Shown one piece after another: positions 6,760-8,324 of a stretch of 8,324 bases of DNA. Both the position numbers and the translations under genes were made by a program. The notes under the pieces were generated by a model, which saw only the letters and a program-made list of their open reading frames with translations, was not told the DNA's origin and made no database searches. The number at the start of each line of letters is the position of its first letter. Position 1 is the first letter of the stretch. Origin of the DNA: Oceanospirillaceae bacterium (lineage in GTDB: Bacteria; Pseudomonadota; Gammaproteobacteria; Pseudomonadales; Balneatricaceae); assembly GCA_023954795.1 (NCBI GenBank), contig JAGSHA010000126.1, forward strand, positions 1 through 8,324. Reading direction: 5' to 3'.

Positions 6760-7998
6760 TTAGGCTCCCTTAAGCTTGGCAAACAGCCGTCCAAGAACAG
6801 TGTTTTCTTCAGTATCACGATTCCCCTTCACGACTTCACAGAGATCCATCATCGCCTTAGATATGGGCGCTCGACGGGCAATATCGAGCAGCGGAATACC
6901 ATCGTTGAGGCTTTCCGAAACATTTTTGAAGTCGTTGGGAATACAAATCAAAGATCGCTGTTTGAGGGCGTTCTCAATCTCTGTTCGGGTGATCATGGCG
7001 TTTTTTTGATACCGGTTAACCACTACGTCCAGATGTTCATTGGGAATTTCGAGGTCATCACGCAGTACATCCATCAAACGCGCAGTGTCACGGAGATGAG
7101 TGATACTCTGCTGCGTGACAATAACAACCTGATCGGCCATCTCCAATACGGTAGAGGTGATCAGATCGATCTGCCGTGGCACATCAATCACAACATGGTG
7201 ATGAGCCCGCGCCATAAGAGCAATCAGATGACGTAACCGCTCGCTGGACACTTCATCGTTAAGAATCATACGACCCTCTTCGACCCCCATCACGCGTAAG
7301 CCGCTGTCATGTTTCACCAGATAACCATCCAACGCTATCGCATCCAGATCATCCACGTTATCCAACGCTTCTTTAATGCCATGCTTAAGGTTGAGATCCA
7401 GATAATATGACAATGACCCAAACTGCAGATCCAAATCCACCAGCGCGACACTTTCATCACACTCCTGTACAAGCGCATGTGCAACGTTGGACGCTATCAG
7501 ACTGGCACCCGATCCGCCTTTGGCATTCATAACGACCGTGATGCGCGCATCCTGGTTTGCCGGATTATCCTGAACTTCGCGACTCAGATGCTCAACGGAA
7601 CGCAGTACCTCCTCTGGATCAAACGGTTCCACAAAGAAGTCGCGAGCACCTGCCTGCATGCTATGGCGCATCACCTGTGGGTCACTTTCTGCACTGACAA
7701 TAATCATTGGTGGACGCTGAGTGGCCGGTCGGGCACTTAACGCTTCCAGCTCCACCTCCCAGTTGGTATCTAAGCGGACCACCAACAGATCCGGCATCCT
7801 CTCCAGCCCATCCAGCGGATCGATATGCCCATTCACCATGACCTGCGATTTAATCTTGGTCTTCGGCAACGGTGCCAGCACCTGCTGCAAACTATCTACA
7901 GCTGATGTTGATCGACTTGCGATCAATATCTGGCAGTCCCTGTGACCGAGGTCCAATCGGGTCTGATGCGCGGTATGATTTACTAGGTCATTCATCAT
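6760..7998 (-). CDS. tadZ: TadZ/CpaE, Tad pilus localisation factor with MinD/ParA-like domain
   Basis: The protein has 412 residues. The N-terminal domain (about 22-141) resembles a response-regulator receiver but lacks the phospho-acceptor: where PDLVLLD is expected it has PDLLVVR (Arg75), and the conserved Lys near GARDFFVEPF is Glu124, so it is a pseudo-receiver. The C-terminal domain (about 150-395) is MinD/ParA-like, with a deviant Walker A NAKGGSGAS (158-166) in which the signature Lys160 is kept but the P-loop Lys is Ala165, the DLDLQFG strand (188-194), and VIDVPR (270-275). The Ala substitution is known in TadZ/CpaE. Family knowledge: TadZ localises the Tad machine, often to a pole, and recruits TadA. 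AGGGAG (8005-8010) lies directly before the ATG at 8004 (too close) and six bases before 7998, chosen here; 7995 is also possible. An open frame to 8094 would overlap the upstream gene and is rejected. Confidence 0.93.
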   Translation of the reverse strand: MMNDLVNHTAHQTRLDLGHRDCQILIASRSTSAVDSLQQVLAPLPKTKIKSQVMVNGHIDPLDGLERMPDLLVVRLDTNWEVELEALSARPATQRPPMIIVSAESDPQVMRHSMQAGARDFFVEPFDPEEVLRSVEHLSREVQDNPANQDARITVVMNAKGGSGASLIASNVAHALVQECDESVALVDLDLQFGSLSYYLDLNLKHGIKEALDNVDDLDAIALDGYLVKHDSGLRVMGVEEGRMILNDEVSSERLRHLIALMARAHHHVVIDVPRQIDLITSTVLEMADQVVIVTQQSITHLRDTARLMDVLRDDLEIPNEHLDVVVNRYQKNAMITRTEIENALKQRSLICIPNDFKNVSESLNDGIPLLDIARRAPISKAMMDLCEVVKGNRDTEENTVLGRLFAKLKGA

Positions 7999-8004
7999 GC
8001 TCAT

Positions 8005-8010
8005 CTCCCT
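8005..8010 (-). promoter_or_regulatory. Ribosome binding site of tadZ overlapping the upstream stop codon
   Basis: AGGGAG on the minus strand shares bases with the TAG stop (8009-8011) of the pilin-like gene. ATGs follow at 8004, 7998 and 7995; the 6-9 base spacing favours the latter two. The overlap would let ribosomes finishing the upstream gene restart on tadZ. Confidence 0.7.
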
Positions 8011-8324
8011 AAGAACAGCTCGCCGAGCTTCCATCCGGATGTACACCCAGGCTTTCACTTGGAATCGTTGTTGAGAAGTCAGGTACCGGCACATTAAGAT
8101 TCAGACCAGGTATCAACAGCTGATGCTGATACCCGTTGATGCTAGCCCGCACATAACGGATAAGGGTTACGGCAGTGGCGGGGTTACTGAGATCAGCCGG
8201 GTCACCGTCGTCTTCGAAGTATTCAATCGTCACCATTGCAGCATCCAAACCTGGAAGAAAATCACCGTTGAAACGCGCTTGATCACTCACAAAGGTCTGC
8301 GAGGTTGTATCAACCGGGCAAACC
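8009..8324 (-). CDS. TadE/TadG-family pilin-like protein, C-terminal end only (runs off right edge)
   Basis: The frame is open from the right edge to the TAG at 8009-8011, about 104 codons. The visible part ends in the region typical of TadE/TadF/TadG-type minor pilins: a beta-rich stretch (VTLIRYVRASINGYQHQLL), then IPGLNLNVPVPDFSTTIPSE and SLGVHP. The nearest possible start, GTG at 8290, has no ribosome binding site, and the frame continues upstream with VCPVDTTSQTF, so this is not a whole gene. Cysteines near the visible start and near the C-terminus (SCS) could form a disulfide. Family knowledge: TadE-like pseudopilins have an N-terminal helix (here outside the window) and act as minor pilins or pilus-associated secreted proteins. 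Immediate coupling to tadZ supports a Tad role. Which of TadE, TadF or TadG it is cannot be decided from this end. Confidence 0.7.
   Translation of the reverse strand, partial: VCPVDTTSQTFVSDQARFNGDFLPGLDAAMVTIEYFEDDGDPADLSNPATAVTLIRYVRASINGYQHQLLIPGLNLNVPVPDFSTTIPSESLGVHPDGSSASCS

Noticed and set aside
7300..7600. Missing P-loop Lys in TadZ as a sign of a decaying gene
   Set aside because: This Ala substitution is a known trait of the TadZ/CpaE family and the frame is intact with good start and operon spacing.
7999..8094. Longer tadZ start at 8094 overlapping the pilin-like gene
   Set aside because: The added residues do not look like a TadZ N-terminus, and AGGGAG sits at proper spacing from 7998/7995.

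Overview
This window comes from a bacterium, most likely a gammaproteobacterium. That guess rests on compact genes, strong AGGAG-type ribosome binding sites, moderate GC content and the look of the proteins; no marker gene fixes the taxon. The right three quarters (about 2299-8324, minus strand) is the downstream half of a Tad (tight adherence / Flp type IVc pilus) operon. Transcription runs right to left: a TadE/TadG-type pilin-like protein (only its C-terminal end is in the window), tadZ/cpaE, tadA/cpaF, tadB, tadC and tadD.

The left quarter holds two divergent genes outside the pilus operon. On the minus strand, running off the left edge, is a glutamate-cysteine ligase family (GCS2-type) ATP-dependent carboxylate-amine ligase. 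On the plus strand (1298-2284) is a carbohydrate esterase family 4 (NodB-type) polysaccharide deacetylase. A 172-base intergenic region separates them; it carries a good extended -10 promoter for the deacetylase and only a weak candidate for the ligase. The deacetylase converges on tadD with a 14-base gap, and a 9-bp stem-loop lies across the end of tadD.

Together the Tad genes encode the cytoplasmic and inner-membrane motor plus an outer-membrane-associated lipoprotein. TadZ is the polar localisation ATPase-like factor, TadA the secretion ATPase, TadB and TadC the paired inner-membrane platform proteins, and TadD the TPR pilotin-like lipoprotein. Gene gaps from the pilin-like gene to tadC are 3-15 bases, and 26 bases before tadD, with ribosome binding sites overlapping the end of the preceding gene at several junctions. 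This looks like one translationally linked transcript. The prepilin (flp), prepilin peptidase (tadV), secretin (rcpA/cpaC) and rcpC/cpaB are not present; if the locus is complete they should lie beyond the right edge.

I see no clearly undescribed system. The region is a fairly standard Tad locus, with points of interest in gene order, the degenerate TadZ motifs, the insert in TadD, and a neighbouring polysaccharide deacetylase that might, speculatively, modify the surface matrix with which the pilus works. I see no RNA genes, CRISPR arrays, insertion sequences or attachment sites.
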